A DNA stretch of 64,000 nucleotides from Sordariomycetes sp. S80-01Y (lineage: Eukaryota; Ascomycota; Sordariomycetes): positions 1,550,001-1,614,000 of the forward strand of contig JAXQJY010000031.1 in NCBI GenBank assembly GCA_037042185.1, given 5' to 3'. Positions 22,422 to 32,164 of the stretch are shown one piece after another. Position numbers and translations under genes: made by a program. The notes under the pieces are model-generated. The model had not been told where the DNA came from, searched no databases, and worked only from the letters and a program-made list of their open reading frames with translations. The stretch's first letter is position 1, and each line of letters opens with the position of its first letter.

Positions 22422-24104
22422 CTATGACGACCCAACAGCAAGACTCCCAAAGTCAATCGCCGGATATAGGCTCTGCAGCATGTCCACCTTCTCCCGCATA
22501 CATCTCCTTTCCTCCACGCTGATTCTCTCAAACCTGAACAGAAACGCCACCAGAAACACGAAATCCTCCATCCGCGATCGCCACTCCTCGGTGCCCGCCT
22601 GTCCACCCGCCGGCAGGGCGAGCACGTCTGCCACCGTCGTCGTGATCTCGAAGAGCTTCTGCAGGATGCCAGACCCGTGCGTGCCGATGGAAGCGACCGA
22701 CTCGAGCTTGCTGACCAGCGATCGCAGCTGCGACGACAGACGCTGAGCGGGAAAGTGTAGCGAAAGCCCCTGGTGTGCCGTTTGGGCTGGCGCGGAGCGG
22801 AGCAGGCCCTGCGACAAAGCAAGCTGCCAGATCAGAGTTCTCAACCACAGACGGGTAATGAATAAATCAGCATGTTGCAGCTCAGTCAGCCCCGCACCGG
22901 AGACATTCCGCAGCGTCTCCTCTTCGGCTGCTGACTCGGTCTCGTGCGCATCGAGCTGGGCTTGTTTGCTCTCTATCCATTCCGCGGTCATCGGCTCCCC
23001 AACCTCCCTGTGCTTATCCTGCAGCGAATTCCAATGCGCCAGGAAAGATTCGTCCATGACTCGGAACAGGGAGATCAAGAGACGGAAGCCGTGATCCACG
23101 TAAGGCGGAATGCTAGGGTCGCGGAGCGGCAAGCCCTTGCCCAGTGGCGGCAGCAGCGATGGGCATCCGGACATGATGTTGACGAAGCGCTCGTGTATGA
23201 AGCATTCCCAGTAGAGCCTTTGCCTCCGCGAGATCTCGTGGTTTGGAAGTGTGCAGGCTGGATCCTCAGGGTCGTACTCGAAGACCCGCAACGTCTGCAC
23301 GAGGGCAATGGCTTCCCTTAATATTGCGAAGCTCCGTTGGAATAGCCGAAATGCCATCATGCTGATCTCGAGAAATATGCAAGTCATGATTCGCTTCACC
23401 GTTACAGGAAGCTCACCCAGGACCATGCCCGGCCGCAGGACGCCTTGAGCTCCCAGGTCAGCCATCCGATGCGCCGCCAGGCTCCGTTGCATCAAATCGG
23501 TCATCTGAGCCGCCACGTCCCCATTCAACGTCCACGATGTCTGGGTGAGGTTGATGGTTACTGCCGCAAATCCATAAACCAGGGCCGCGTCTTCCAAGCA
23601 GCTGTGCATGGTGCCGATGGCGCTGCGGATCTCGTCTGGATGGATAATAGGATTGACCGGATAGACCAGGGACGAGTACGATGGTATGAGCGAGTGAAAA
23701 AACGCAGGGTCGTAAGCCTCCTGCGAGGACATGGGCGGTGAGGTTGGCGTAGGCGATATAGGCGGGTTCATGAGACTGTTGATGGAAACCGCCGGCGGTG
23801 AAGTCGACGCTTGCGAGGCAGCATAAGGGGGTTGAGTGGCCCCTCGACCTGCATCGTAGCTCTCAGGCCGAGGCTCAAGCTGGCGGCTCAAATTTCCAGT
23901 CTCATCGCCCCGAGACCGCACAGCCCCATTCTCCCTCAGCTGCTCGACCAGGCGGTTCCGAACACCGGGCTTGCGTTTGCCGGTGGGGGGACTGAAGTGA
24001 CAGGAGAGGTCGAGATGCGAGCACTGCGAGCAGGGCTTCTCGCCGTTGCACTTGACCTTGCGCACTCTGCAGCCGTCGCAGGCCTTGTTGATGCGGGTGA
24101 CCAT
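22422..24104 (-). CDS. Zn2Cys6 binuclear cluster transcription factor
   Basis: Single exon, 560 residues. Cysteines at 9, 12, 19, 25, 28 and 35 form a CX2CX6CX5CX2CX6C zinc cluster (KACDGCRVRKVKCNGEKPC). A basic stretch follows (TGKRKPGVRNRLVEQLRENG), then a proline/serine-rich linker (residues 90-140). The fungal middle homology region contains YWECFIHERFVNIMSGCPSL and PYVDHGFRLLISLFRVMDESF. It is a nuclear, sequence-specific regulator. The general form (zinc cluster, KR-rich linker, RLYWECFIHERF segment) recalls regulators of sugar use such as yeast MAL activators. A maltose permease and maltase lie 4-10 kb away, so control of that pair is a reasonable guess, but two other features lie between and I cannot show it. 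Its 3' end lies over an AT-rich spacer; its promoter faces the glutamine synthetase relic. Confidence 0.85.
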   Translation of the reverse strand: MVTRINKACDGCRVRKVKCNGEKPCSQCSHLDLSCHFSPPTGKRKPGVRNRLVEQLRENGAVRSRGDETGNLSRQLEPRPESYDAGRGATQPPYAASQASTSPPAVSINSLMNPPISPTPTSPPMSSQEAYDPAFFHSLIPSYSSLVYPVNPIIHPDEIRSAIGTMHSCLEDAALVYGFAAVTINLTQTSWTLNGDVAAQMTDLMQRSLAAHRMADLGAQGVLRPGMVLGELPVTVKRIMTCIFLEISMMAFRLFQRSFAILREAIALVQTLRVFEYDPEDPACTLPNHEISRRQRLYWECFIHERFVNIMSGCPSLLPPLGKGLPLRDPSIPPYVDHGFRLLISLFRVMDESFLAHWNSLQDKHREVGEPMTAEWIESKQAQLDAHETESAAEEETLRNVSGAGLTELQHADLFITRLWLRTLIWQLALSQGLLRSAPAQTAHQGLSLHFPAQRLSSQLRSLVSKLESVASIGTHGSGILQKLFEITTTVADVLALPAGGQAGTEEWRSRMEDFVFLVAFLFRFERISVEERRCMREKVDMLQSLYPAIDFGSLAVGSS

Positions 24105-24538
24105 GATTTGCGAGCGAGAGACGAGGCTGAGGTGACGGGTGACGGCTGAGGAAGAAGCAGAGGCGCATTTCTAGAGTTGGAGGTGACAGGTAGGGAGACG
24201 ATTGCGGGGAGGCCCCACACACGACACCTCTGCCGCCCCGGATGGGGAGCAGCCAGACAGAAATGACCAGCGAGGTCGAAGATTGAGTCTCGCCTTCGCT
24301 GTTGGGTGAATGAAGGTTGTCTTGAATCCGGTGTGCACTATGCCATGTCGTGTCTACTGAGATCCACTCAACAAGCCGACTGCAGCATGGCGAAATACAG
24401 CTCGTGGAGCGTCCCTGCAGCATGTAACCTCGTAGTGCCTGTGTCGGGGTCCTGCGGGTTGTGTCAGGAACCCCGCCGTGGCCTAGCCTCGGGATCGCTG
24501 CGGCCATTAAGCAAGGATCACGTGGGCGCACGTACAAG

Positions 24539-24896
24539 ATGTCTGCCACAGAGTACCCGGCAGGGGCTCACGGCCACCATGGCCCCCAGGCCGAACGATT
24601 TGAGCTCGCACTCGCCGCGGTATTGAGCGCTGGCATGATGGGCTGCCCTGGGGAGGAGCCGTTTCAAGGGCCAGACACGGGTTTTATCGACGAACACTAC
24701 CCGGTGAACGGCACACTCCTGCCCCGGTCTATCGAAGCGTCATTAAATCGACTGCAGGTCATACTACCTGACTTCCAAAATGTTATGGGGAGCCAAGATC
24801 ATCCGGCACTACCTCAGTGCCAAGAGATCTGAAGCAGCCAAGCTGCAGGGCATGTCTCCCAAGGCAGTGCGGCAGTTTCTGAACGAGGTCTTTTAG
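24539..24896 (+). pseudogene. Orphan C-terminal fragment of a glutamine synthetase-like gene
   Basis: From 24539 one frame reads RFELALAAVLSAGMMGCPGE, then EEPFQGPD and LPRSIEASLNRLQ. This is the order of the C-terminal glutamine synthetase catalytic domain (xYLALAAILSAGLxGI, then LPxSLEEALxxL). After about 24785 the reading continues in another frame with AKIIRHYLSAKRSEAAKLQG and ends MSPKAVRQFLNEVF at 24896, which matches the family's usual end (YLxVKRxE). No upstream part with the ATP or glutamate sites is visible; the preceding 430 bp are the promoter of the divergent Zn2Cys6 gene. The fragment covers perhaps a quarter of the normal length and changes frame once, so it is most likely a relic of a FluG- or polyamine-ligase-type gene. 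Family assignment is by eye. Confidence 0.5.
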
Positions 24897-25373
24897 CTCT
24901 ATGTCTTGGTCCATCCGCCAGTGGGATTGGCGGTTTTGGGCCTCTGCGTGCTTATCGACCGGAGCTGACTGCCGCTGCGATGGCGCTGCCCAAGATTGGG
25001 CACTAGCACCGTTGACGGGTGCGAGATCGGGCTGCCGAGTGAGCCGACAAATGCTCGTCGATGAGAAAACAAGAATGATTGCGCTAACACCTCAAGCAAG
25101 CACGTAAACGTTAGTGGCGATGTCGGAAGGGTTCGTGGGGAAATAGCTTGAATGGGAAGAGTTATGGAGCTTCGAGGAAGCTACAAGAGGGCCGGACCAT
25201 ACCCCCCCCCTACGCACGCCTCAAGGCCCAAAAACTCTAGGAAACGTGTTTCTATCGTTGCATAAAAAGATCTTATCATTGTTGGACTGATTGTTCCGTC
25301 TACTGGCGAGAAAGAATCCCTTATGTACTTTCTCTCGTATACCTGACCTCGGATGTGCTCACACCACAAATCT
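24897..25373. other. Intergenic, no gene recognised
   Basis: Between the glutamine synthetase fragment and the 3' end of the MFS gene. A homopolymer of ten C occurs near 25201-25210. No feature is seen. Confidence 0.5.
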
Positions 25374-26984
25374 CTATTGACCCAGACCAGTTCTGGTGTA
25401 TTTCGAGCTCTGCCTCCAGCGAGATCCGTAACGCAAAATAAGCACAGGGATGAGGCCGGCTATGAGACTTGCCATTGCCAGGGCGTTGAATCCCCAACCA
25501 TACCCGCGATTCTCAATCAGTTTTGCCGCTGCCAATGGCAAGAAAGCACCGGCCAAGCACCGGATCACAATGACACCGGTCAGAGCTGTTGCGGAATATA
25601 GGCCGCAAGCATCCACCACATACGGCATTATCGGGAGGAACGCGAGCGTCATGGATGCGCGGATCCAGACGATGGAAAGCAGGAACACGGGCAGAGGCAG
25701 TCGATACTCAGCACACCAGCCATAGAGTGCCACAGCCGGGGACACTGTTATCACCCCAACAATGGTAAGTGGCAGCCGATATTCGGGTAGGCCAACGCCG
25801 TTGTTGGCATTACTGAGCTTAATATATATCCTGTCGAGGGCCACCCTGCAGATTCCGACGCCAATAACGGAGCCAATTCCTGACCGTTGTGTAAGTCTAT
25901 GGCGTTCGGGAGATGAAAACGGGAAAGTTCGATCCTCACCATTTGCTAAGAAAGCCGACCCTGTCATGGAGGGTGGAAATTTGTACACATCTTCCAATAT
26001 GCTCGGAATTGTTACAGCCGTGACGTAAAAGTACGAATACATGAGAGATCCGAATAGCGACAGGGCAGCGAGAACCCCAGAGCCAAAGAACACGCCGGCG
26101 GGCCGCATCATGGAAGCCCACAAGCCAGCCGGACTTTTCATCAGATTGAGCTCTTTACTAAGAGACTGGATTCTTGCGGCATCATCAGTCTCTTTGCAAG
26201 GCCTAGCAACCTTTTGCCGGAGGATGGAAATCTTATACGTCTCTGGGAGGCGCGTGAAAAAGGCAAGCTCGCAAAGACCCGCAAAGGCGAGGCTAATCCA
26301 CAGCACAGAGCGCCAGCCCAGGCTATCCGCGATGATGCTGCTGACGGCGGGCCCAACAGAACTGGCCACGAGCGGCGCAAACATGATGCAGCTCATGGCC
26401 GCTCCCCTCTGCTCGGATGGGAATATGTCCCCAACAATTGCTGGATTCAGTACATTGGACGCCACAGCCATACCTGTCAGCGCGCGTGATGCATAGAGCT
26501 CTCCCATATCGTGAGAGAGAGCCCCGAACAATATTGCCACCATGAACAGCACAATGGCGGTGTTGTACACCGGCCAGCGCCCAAACATCTCCGCTAGTGG
26601 CGCGATCAGGAGCGGCCCGGCCGCCTCTCCCAGCTCCCAAATCGTGACCAAGAGCGTGGCAGAGGACTTCCCACTGCTATCGCCGTCGAGTTCGCTGGCA
26701 ATGCGTGAGGCCATCGGGGCGACCGAGAGGCAAGCGTATGTGCTAGTATTCCGTCAGCTCCAGCCCCTCCCGGTGTTTTCTTGCCGGGCCAATTGCGCAT
26801 ACACTGTAAAGGACGAAAAGGATAGCAAGGCCACAATTCTCCATTTGAAGGACGACGGCCACTCCTGGGGGTCGTCGGGAGAGCCATTGAAGGCCGCGGG
26901 CTTGGTGTTTGGGTCCTCACAACCACGGACGCAGTCCCGTCGTCCGTTTTCAATTTCGCCCAGCAGGGGACTTGTTTCGTCCAT
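25374..26984 (-). CDS. MFS transporter, DHA1 (drug/polyamine antiporter) type
   Basis: Three exons, 26984-26803, 26742-25940 and 25879-25374, with two 60 nt introns, give 496 residues. The first intron (donor GTATGC, branch GCTGAC) restores FTVTYACLSVAPMASRIASEL, the usual first membrane segment. The second is a multiple of three and could be read through, but removing it joins SAFLAN to GIGSVIGVG as expected. The protein has a polar N-terminus with DPQEWPSSFKWR, then WELGEAAGPLLIAPLAEMFGRWPVY (motif A and flanks), RALTGMAVASNVLNPAIVGD, and a long central loop after RLPETYK. About 12 hydrophobic segments are present. Members export drugs, fungicides or polyamines by proton antiport at the plasma membrane. 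ATG 26984 is used because the frame upstream has no other ATG. Confidence 0.85.
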
Positions 26985-27233
26985 CGCAATGGAGGCCAAA
27001 GATTGCCAGTGACTCAATTGGCCGTGAGAAATGGCTGCAGATTTGATGACGGCGAGGGATTTGGAAGCACGGACTTAGGCGCAACTCATCTTCTTCCGCT
27101 CGAGTCGAGAGACTATTTTCATCCTCTTAAGTAGGAATAATCGGCTTCGTAGAATGGTACATAAGTTTGTAGCTACGCATGTGTTTGACCTACGTTAATA
27201 CTCAATTATGCTAATTATTAAACCTCTCGCTCC

Positions 27234-27299
27234 GCCGTGTCTCTCCCTCCCTCTGCTATGCCGTGTCTCTCTCTCCCTCCGTTACGCCGTGTCTCTCTT
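27234..27299. repeat. Minisatellite, 26 bp period, about 2.5 copies
   Basis: GCCGTGTCTCTC begins at 27234, 27260 and 27286. The units are separated by CT-rich filler ending GCTAT or GTTAC. It lies about 250 bp upstream of the MFS exporter start codon. Confidence 0.75.
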
Positions 27300-28380
27300 T
27301 ATACTGGGTCTGTCCATCCTTTGTCTCATTCTTCCGCATCACTCTGTCGTCCTCAAGTCTGTTATCTCGTAATGCGCCCCGGTTTCCCTCTCTCCACCAA
27401 CCTATTCCAAAGCTGCTCGGTTTCTGGCGCAGGTCTGCAGATCGAGTTTTCGGATTCTATTGATTGGAGACGTAATAGTGCCGTCGAATCGAGAATTCTG
27501 CACCATAAAGACCGCCGCAAATTTCTTGAAGAGAGCGCCTAGTTGCCAGAGTTGTACACAAAGCGCATTTTCCCTGGAGATTGGTTGGTCCGCGAGTTCA
27601 TAGCGTAAACCAGTTAAAGATGCCCCGGTTATTGTAAGTGAGCGACCTGAGACGAGTTTTCCAGACAGGTTGGCCTGCATCGCGGCAAACCCGTTGCTAG
27701 CGCCTTTCGAGCCTCACGAGGATGCACTTATAAATGAGCCAATCCCTTGGTCTACACGGCCAGTGTGTGTTTCCTTGACCGTATGCCTTCTATAAAGGTC
27801 TAGTCACAGGCTCGGGCTAGGGTTTCCCCAGTCCTCGACCATCGAGCTGGGGGCCACCATGTTATACCGTGTTTCTCAGAGAGCGTTAAAACGCAACAAA
27901 TACTCAAAAGGGGGGAGGGGTGCGAATAAGAGTAGGGTCTGCCGAGCATAGATGCGATAGAGCTAACGAAGCCATAGTTATATTTATATACTCCTGGTGG
28001 GCATATGCACGCTGAATCCCTTTTCTATTTTCCTTTCGAGACTTTGAAGTGCAGCCTGGGGCATCCAGCGCCCCAGAACCGCGACACAGGCATTAGAGTT
28101 GCGGTGACTGATGTAAGGCTCCTACCAGTGTCTATCTTGCAGGTAACAGTCTTTCCCGATCTTGCGTCTCTTGCAATCTGCTTGGCCTACTGGCCTTCTA
28201 GACGTGGCATTACAATCTCGAGCTGGACTCCACCAGTGAGATTGAGTAAAGCACGGTATTTAGTCCACTCATCGTAAACAGTCAAGTCTGTTAATTATCG
28301 AGTTCTGGTAGACGATCGACTTGTCATGAATGCAACTTGGTTTGATGAAGATCAACGTAATTCTCTTTCGCTTGCTCTCC

Positions 28381-28410
28381 ATTGTTCTGCATTGTTCTGC
28401 ATTGTTCTGC
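28381..28410. repeat. Perfect 10 bp tandem repeat, three copies
   Basis: ATTGTTCTGC three times in a row without change. It lies about 120 bp beyond the 3' end of the alpha-glucoside permease gene. Confidence 0.9.
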
Positions 28411-28533
28411 AAGAAAAATCTACACAGTATCTGCAAGAGAATCGATCTCTCGCTATTTATCTGCGACACCGGATCTTTCCTCTGAACCGCTGGGTCGCAA
28501 TGCTACTCAGCATCGTATCATGGGAATCATCTC

Positions 28534-30358
28534 CTATTGGTGCTCGGCGTGAGAAACATTCACGTTGGCTCCGGTCACACCCTTCTCTCCCATTGGCGAA
28601 GTCTCGAGGCCCTCGTCCAGACGCTCGACCTTTGTGCTGGCGAACTTGCGAGCATTGACGCAACGTTCAAAGAGCTGGTCGAGCTCGCTGTAAGTCCTGC
28701 CTCTGGGCTCGGGCAGGCGGAAGAATGTCCATGTCGCGCAAATGAAGCACGTACCGGCAAAGAAGAAGCCACTCTTCGCCCCCCAGTTGAGAGATGACGG
28801 GTTGAGCATTCTCGGGGTAATGATCTAGGGAGGGATTAGCTCGGTCTGAGGTGGTTGGGCCAAGACACTTACGTTTGTAATGACGCCGGAAATGTTGTAC
28901 ATGTTGCGGGCCATGACAACAGACTTGGTTCTCAGGCGGGTGGACGTGAGCTCAGATACCAGGGAGTAGCACACCGGTCCCACTGTGCAGTTGTAGGATA
29001 GGGTGTAAATGAGCAGAAGGCTTCCAATAGCCCACTGGGCGGCAACGTTGTCAGCGCCTGCAAAGCTCGCGCAGCCGACCGTGACCAAGAAGAGGCACAT
29101 CACAATCTGTCCGGTGAGGTAGAGCGTGCGGCGGCCGAACCAGGACATGAGGAACCAAGACGACATGGTTCCAACGGCGCCGATGGCGTACTGGGCAAGA
29201 CTCATGTTGAAGGCGTTCTCGGTGGCAAGGCCGGCGTTCTCGTAGAAGTATGTGCTGTAACCCATGAAGCTGCTGCCGCACCATGCTTGAATCATCCACG
29301 TAGCTGTACTGCGTTAGCTAGGAAGCGAGAGAAGCGGACGGGTAGGCTCTTACCGCAGACAATCTCCGTTCGGCGGAGGTTGACACCCCTGAACAGATCC
29401 AAGTAGGAAGTACCAGCAGTTTGCTCCTTCTCGAACTCGTTCGTGTGAACCATCATGGAAATCGTCTCGTCGGGCTTGAACTCGAGGCCAGTGTTGCGTT
29501 CGGTGAGGCGGATGAGGGAGCGCTTGGCATCTTCCAGGCGGCCTCGTCGGACCAGCCACCAGGGCGACTCCGGGGCGAAGTAGACACCAATGGCGATCGG
29601 AAGGGGCCACATCCACTGCAGGGCGAAGGGGATCTTATATCCCCACTTGTCGTCACGTTCCAACATGGCGCGGAGCACAGCTGAGGCGAGGAACTGGCCC
29701 ATCACCCAGCACAGGTTGACGTAGGTTGTGAGGTAGGCTCGAAGATGCGTCGGGCAGACCTCTGCGGCGTATGTTGGCGCCAAGGTCTGGAAAACACCCC
29801 TGAGAATGGTCAGAAATCTGTCACGGGGCGAGTCTCCTCAGGGATCTGGAAAGTGGAATAGGCTTACCAAGGGAAACCGATGAGGATCTCTCCAATCAGG
29901 AGCTGAACGAGGTTCTCCGAGAAGAAGATGACGAAGATGGCGCAAGTGCAGGCAAACATGGCGCCCATGATGGTCTTTCGGTAGCCAAACCTGTCGGCGA
30001 TGATACCGTTGATGAAGAGACCCAGAATCTGACCACAGAGAGCACCGTTGGAGAGACCAGACTGCCAGGCAGCGGTGAGCTCGTACGAACCGTCGGGTTG
30101 CTCAACACCAAACTGGCGCTTGAAGCGCGGGTAGGCGTATAGGTTGTTGATGAGGGTCATGTCGAATCCCTCCATGATAATGGCGGTACTCAAGAGGATC
30201 GACCACAGGCATGCCTTCTTGTAGAGCTTGAAGGACTTGATGATGCCGAGATTCTGCTCGTTCTCGACGGCCTGCGCGGCCTCGTGCACAGTGTTCTTGT
30301 CGACATGAGGGTTGACGACGGAGACACGGCGAACCGCGTCCTGGTGGATGGAAGCCAT
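28534..30358 (-). CDS. Alpha-glucoside (maltose-type) permease, MFS sugar transporter
   Basis: Four exons, 30358-29868, 29799-29354, 29303-28873 and 28824-28534, give 552 residues. The introns are 68, 50 and 48 nt with GTAAGC, GTAAGA and GTAAGT donors. The order is a cytosolic N-terminus, LLSTAIIMEGFDMTLINNLY (first membrane segment), ADRFGYRKTIMGAMF (motif A, with R-K in the loop), and a central PESPWWLVRRGR. WFGRRTLYLTGQ and FRLPEPRGRTYSELDQLFE at the C-terminal end complete the sugar porter pattern. PESPWWLV and the MEGFDM segment are typical of fungal alpha-glucoside:proton symporters (MAL61/AGT1/MalP group). It would import maltose or related disaccharides at the plasma membrane. It is divergent from the GH13 maltase, with 1.8 kb between them, so shared control is likely. 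Confidence 0.9.
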
Positions 30359-32164
30359 GACGATGGCAGAGATAGAGGAGCGGATAGAACAGTGAAAGGG
30401 GTGTGCTACAACAACGACTTCAGGGGCATTGGGATAGAAGGATCGCCCAGCATACTTATACTTCTGGAGGTTAGGAGGTTGCCAATTCTGTCGGAACGAA
30501 AGATTTGGGAAGGGACATGGGCTCTGCGGTGCTCAATTGGGCTTGTGATGCGCGGCCTTGTCCGGAAGCCCCCATGGCATACGGATTTTGTCAAGCGTCC
30601 ACTCGTGTAGCTCGACCCTCCCCCAGACTCCCTTCCGTCCAATCCCCAGGCGCGTGCGGAGGCGAGCCGTGTCCCAGGTCTTGGGCGCTAGCACCAGTTC
30701 GGCAAACCACGCCAACCGACGCTCTGGCGTGGCTGGAACTTGGGGTTGGCCTCGGCGTTGCACTGACGGGCGCTCGCGGGGGGTTTTCCCCATGTGGGTG
30801 AGGCCCAATTGGCCTTTGGGATGGGGAATGGGACCTTCTCTTCCTTGATTCTCGATCTGTCCTCGATTTCGTCGGTCCGTCACGACGCTTCGTTATTGCC
30901 TCAACGATGAGCCGCGTCGGATGGGCAAGGCGTTGGCGGTTTAGCTTCAGGTGGCGCGTGCGGTTGTAGGGCCGAAAGTAGGCCAAATCTGGTGAAGATT
31001 GCAAGGCGGAGCGCCATATGGCTTGCATGCGCTTCTACACCTTCATCCTTCCAAGCACACCGGCAGCACCTCTCTCGGTCTGATCACGGCGCCTCCATGT
31101 CGACGGGACGATGATCAACAGACCAACATCTCGTCTTACCCGTGGGGATTATTGGCTTTCTCCAGTTATTCCCCAGGGAATCTTACGATGCTCTGTCGGT
31201 CCGGCATCATGCGGAGTCTCCTCGTGCTCGGTCTTATTCGCTTCCCCAATCAATTTCAGGATCAGTGGCGCGCCGAGACCCCCAGTACCGGAGTGCCAAG
31301 TGAGCGGAAAACACACACATGGTAATTGGATTAGCACAGTGCTTCTGCTGTTTCGACCATCTTTTCTGGGCGAAGATTCGCGGCTCACGTTGGCCATGAC
31401 CCGTGCACGGTTTCAAGTGTTTTCGTGCCAGGCCTAATACGTCCTCAAGCCATTGCTCCGCCAGTGCTTGGGCGTTCTGCTTGATCATGAACCATATATC
31501 GATATTTTCCAAGTCCAATTCTGTTGTCTGCGGCTTGCGGCTTCAAGTGTCAGTTGGGGTTCAGCATCCAGGACTGTGCACATTGACAGACTGACCTGTG
31601 CAATCATGTTGGCCCCTGGACCATCGAGCCTAACTACCGCTTCTCGTCGGATCGACAAGGAGCCAATCAACGACGAGCAGCCTCGTCTCCTGTGCTCACC
31701 TGACGCGATTCATCGAGTCGCGAGCTTGTGCGGGGTCTCGTTGAAGAAGCTGGATAGTGCGGACGCTGCCGGCCCGAGATGTTCTTCTCCAAGCATTCGA
31801 AGGTAGCCTAGAGGGGCTGGCCCAGAAAGTCTCCGTTGGCATACATAATTCGCCGTCGCTTGCTCCTCCTGGTAGGAGATATCCGGTCTTCGCTGCTACA
31901 ACAATGGGGACGGGACGCCTGGAGGTTGCACGTGTGAGGAGGCTCTCCACTGAAAAGCGCATTTAAGAGGGTGCGAAGGAACCAAAGAGCAGACTGCGGT
32001 GACTTTGTTGCATTTCTTGTTTCTCTCTTCGCTTGAATTAACCATTTTGTTGCGACGTCTGTACTCTTGAAGGCTACATATTTCGCGGGACTACCTCTTC
32101 ATCGCGCACCGAAGCTACCCTACGCTCTTCATCGTCTGCTCATTTCTTTGTCGCAATCGCCAAG
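30359..32164. promoter_or_regulatory. Divergent intergenic region between maltose permease and maltase
   Basis: 1.8 kb between the two start codons. It must hold both promoters and is the natural place for maltose-responsive control. Several CGG triplets occur, but I could not assign a clear AmyR/MalR-type paired site by eye. Short frames here (for example 30533-30883 minus) look non-coding. Confidence 0.5.

Larger units (their letters stand above)
26985..28533. other. Intergenic with two short tandem repeats
   Basis: About 1.5 kb between the MFS exporter start and the permease 3' end. It holds a CT-rich minisatellite and a 10 bp triplet repeat, listed separately. No gene is seen. Confidence 0.5.
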
